Assembly (NCBI GenBank): GCA_021739765.1
Contig: JAIPBD010000008.1
Span: forward strand, 62,001-126,000
Reading direction: 5' to 3'
Source of the DNA: Melioribacteraceae bacterium
GTDB lineage: Bacteria; Bacteroidota; Ignavibacteria; Ignavibacteriales; Melioribacteraceae
DNA length: 64,000 nucleotides
The notes beneath the pieces are model-generated. The model worked only from the letters and a program-made list of their open reading frames with translations. It searched no databases and was not told the DNA's origin. The stretch's first letter is position 1; each line of letters opens with the position of its first letter. The translations under genes and the position numbers were made by a program. Below are positions 63,029-64,000 of the stretch, one piece after another.

Positions 63029-64000
63029 ATGATAAATTTTATCGGAACTTTTAACGTTATTCCATCTCTGCCTAAAAAATTGGAACCATTGAGAGAAATA
63101 GTCTACAATTTGTATTGGAGCTGGAATCAAGATGCTTTAGAACTGTTCCGCAGATTAGATAGAGATCTTTGGGAAAAAACCAATCATAATCCCGTAGCGA
63201 TGTTAGGGCTTATGAATCAATCAAGATTAGAAGAATTGGCGGCGGATGACGGTTTTGTTTCGCATATGAATCGAGTGTATGTCCAGTTAAATGTTTATAT
63301 GGAAGAAACAGCCTGGTTTGATAAAACATACAAACAAAAAGACAAAGCTGTAATAGCATATTTCTCAGCGGAATTTGGTTTAACCGAGTGTTTGCCTATT
63401 TATTCCGGAGGACTTGGCGTTCTCGCGGGTGATCATCTAAAATCCGCGAGTGATCTCGGATTGCCTCTGGTTGGAGTGGGGCTGTGTTACAAAGAAGGAT
63501 ATTTTCAACAGTATCTCAATGCTGATGGCTGGCAGCAGGAAAAGTACGACCTCACCGATTTTTTTAATCAACCGATGGAATTGATTAGAGGCGAGGATGG
63601 AAACGCTTTAAAGATGGAATTAGATTTTCCCGGTAGAAAAGTATTTTTCCAAATATGGAAGATTCAGGTAGGAAGAATTCCACTTTATTTGTTAGATACA
63701 AACGTATCCGAAAACTCACCTGAAGACAGAAAAATTACCAGAGCGCTCTACGGCGGTAATATTGAAAGCCGAATCCAACAAGAAATTTTGCTTGGAATGG
63801 GCGGCATAAAAGCTTTACACGCGATCGGAATCAAACCACAAGTTTGCCACATGAATGAAGGGCATTCCGCATTCCTATCATTGCAAAGAATTCATTATTT
63901 GCGCCAAAAGGGACTTTCGTTCAAAGAAGCAAAAGACATCAGCTTTTTCTCAAATGTTTTTACAACACACACTCCGGTTCCCGCCGGAATCGATGTTTTC
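63029..64000 (+). CDS. Alpha-glucan phosphorylase, DUF3417 type (3' end outside window)
   Basis: 324 residues visible from ATG 63029, SD GGAG 5 bases upstream. The N-terminal DUF3417 region (about 1-85) has LREIVYNLYWSWNQDALELFRRLD. The phosphorylase domain then starts with IAYFSAEFGLTECLPIYSGGLGVLAGDHLKSASDLGLPLVGVGLCYKEGYF, followed by GGIKALHAIG and CHMNEGHSAFLSLQRI. The family phosphorolyses storage glucans or maltodextrins to glucose-1-phosphate. The PLP-lysine region lies beyond the edge. No stop codon before base 64000. Confidence 0.95.
   Translation, partial: MINFIGTFNVIPSLPKKLEPLREIVYNLYWSWNQDALELFRRLDRDLWEKTNHNPVAMLGLMNQSRLEELAADDGFVSHMNRVYVQLNVYMEETAWFDKTYKQKDKAVIAYFSAEFGLTECLPIYSGGLGVLAGDHLKSASDLGLPLVGVGLCYKEGYFQQYLNADGWQQEKYDLTDFFNQPMELIRGEDGNALKMELDFPGRKVFFQIWKIQVGRIPLYLLDTNVSENSPEDRKITRALYGGNIESRIQQEILLGMGGIKALHAIGIKPQVCHMNEGHSAFLSLQRIHYLRQKGLSFKEAKDISFFSNVFTTHTPVPAGIDVF

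Overview
The window reads as ordinary chromosome from a low-GC (by eye a little under 40%) member of the Ignavibacteria / Bacteroidota-Chlorobiota group. Two very large secreted proteins end in the type IX secretion (T9SS) tail with the NYPNPFNP motif. Putative promoters fit the Bacteroidota pattern TTTG-N(17-20)-TAnnTTTG. Gene content includes split methylmalonyl-CoA mutase, a CNNM/CorC protein, DUF4834, a DCC-family protein and a glucan phosphorylase of the DUF3417 type. Species cannot be fixed from the sequence alone. GTG and TTG starts are frequent and several are backed by a clear Shine-Dalgarno (SD) sequence.

Layout. 1-3400: end of methylmalonyl-CoA mutase, a DPPR-synthase-like UbiA enzyme, a lipoprotein and a CNNM/CorC protein. 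3464-6426: sulfur and persulfide island (TauE/SafE exporter, single rhodanese, CstB-like persulfide dioxygenase-rhodanese, DCC thiol protein). 6535-14631: tgt, yajC, agmatinase, NfeD-like protease, an M1-peptidase-fold protein that has lost every catalytic residue, a membrane protein, def and fmt. 14641-22088: sulfur amino-acid block with two cystathionine beta-synthase-type enzymes, a cystathionine gamma-lyase/synthase and two further gamma-family PLP enzymes, interrupted by a reverse-strand outer-membrane protein. 22238-23422: DUF3095 protein. 23675-33986: two-gene unit for 1004-aa and 2418-aa T9SS cargo proteins that share an undescribed PLPPxPPxGIFDxR domain.

34413-40402: compact overlapping run (YfiH/PgeF, EamA, folB, folK, deoxynucleoside kinase, DUF4834, GT9, Ppx/GppA-HD). 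40495-48930: asnS followed by nuoJKLM, a NhaD/CitMHS-type antiporter and nuoN, with nuoA-I elsewhere. 48964-51685: NAD(P)HX repair enzyme, VanZ, TonB. 51844-58104: TetR-TolC-MFP-RND efflux operon with a candidate autoregulatory palindrome. 58111-58268: a 158-bp MITE-like element. 58276-61167: DUF218 protein, nusB, UMF1-type MFS. 61191-61870: array of degenerate palindromic intergenic repeats. 61943-62614: reverse-strand M50B-like protease. 62814-62888: tRNA-Val(UAC). 63029 onward: alpha-glucan phosphorylase, cut by the window edge.

No phage, CRISPR array, defence island or intact transposase is visible. The best candidates for new biology are the repeated T9SS-associated domain, the inactive M1-fold protein, the antiporter inside the complex I cluster, and the two repeat families (58111-58268 and 61191-61870).
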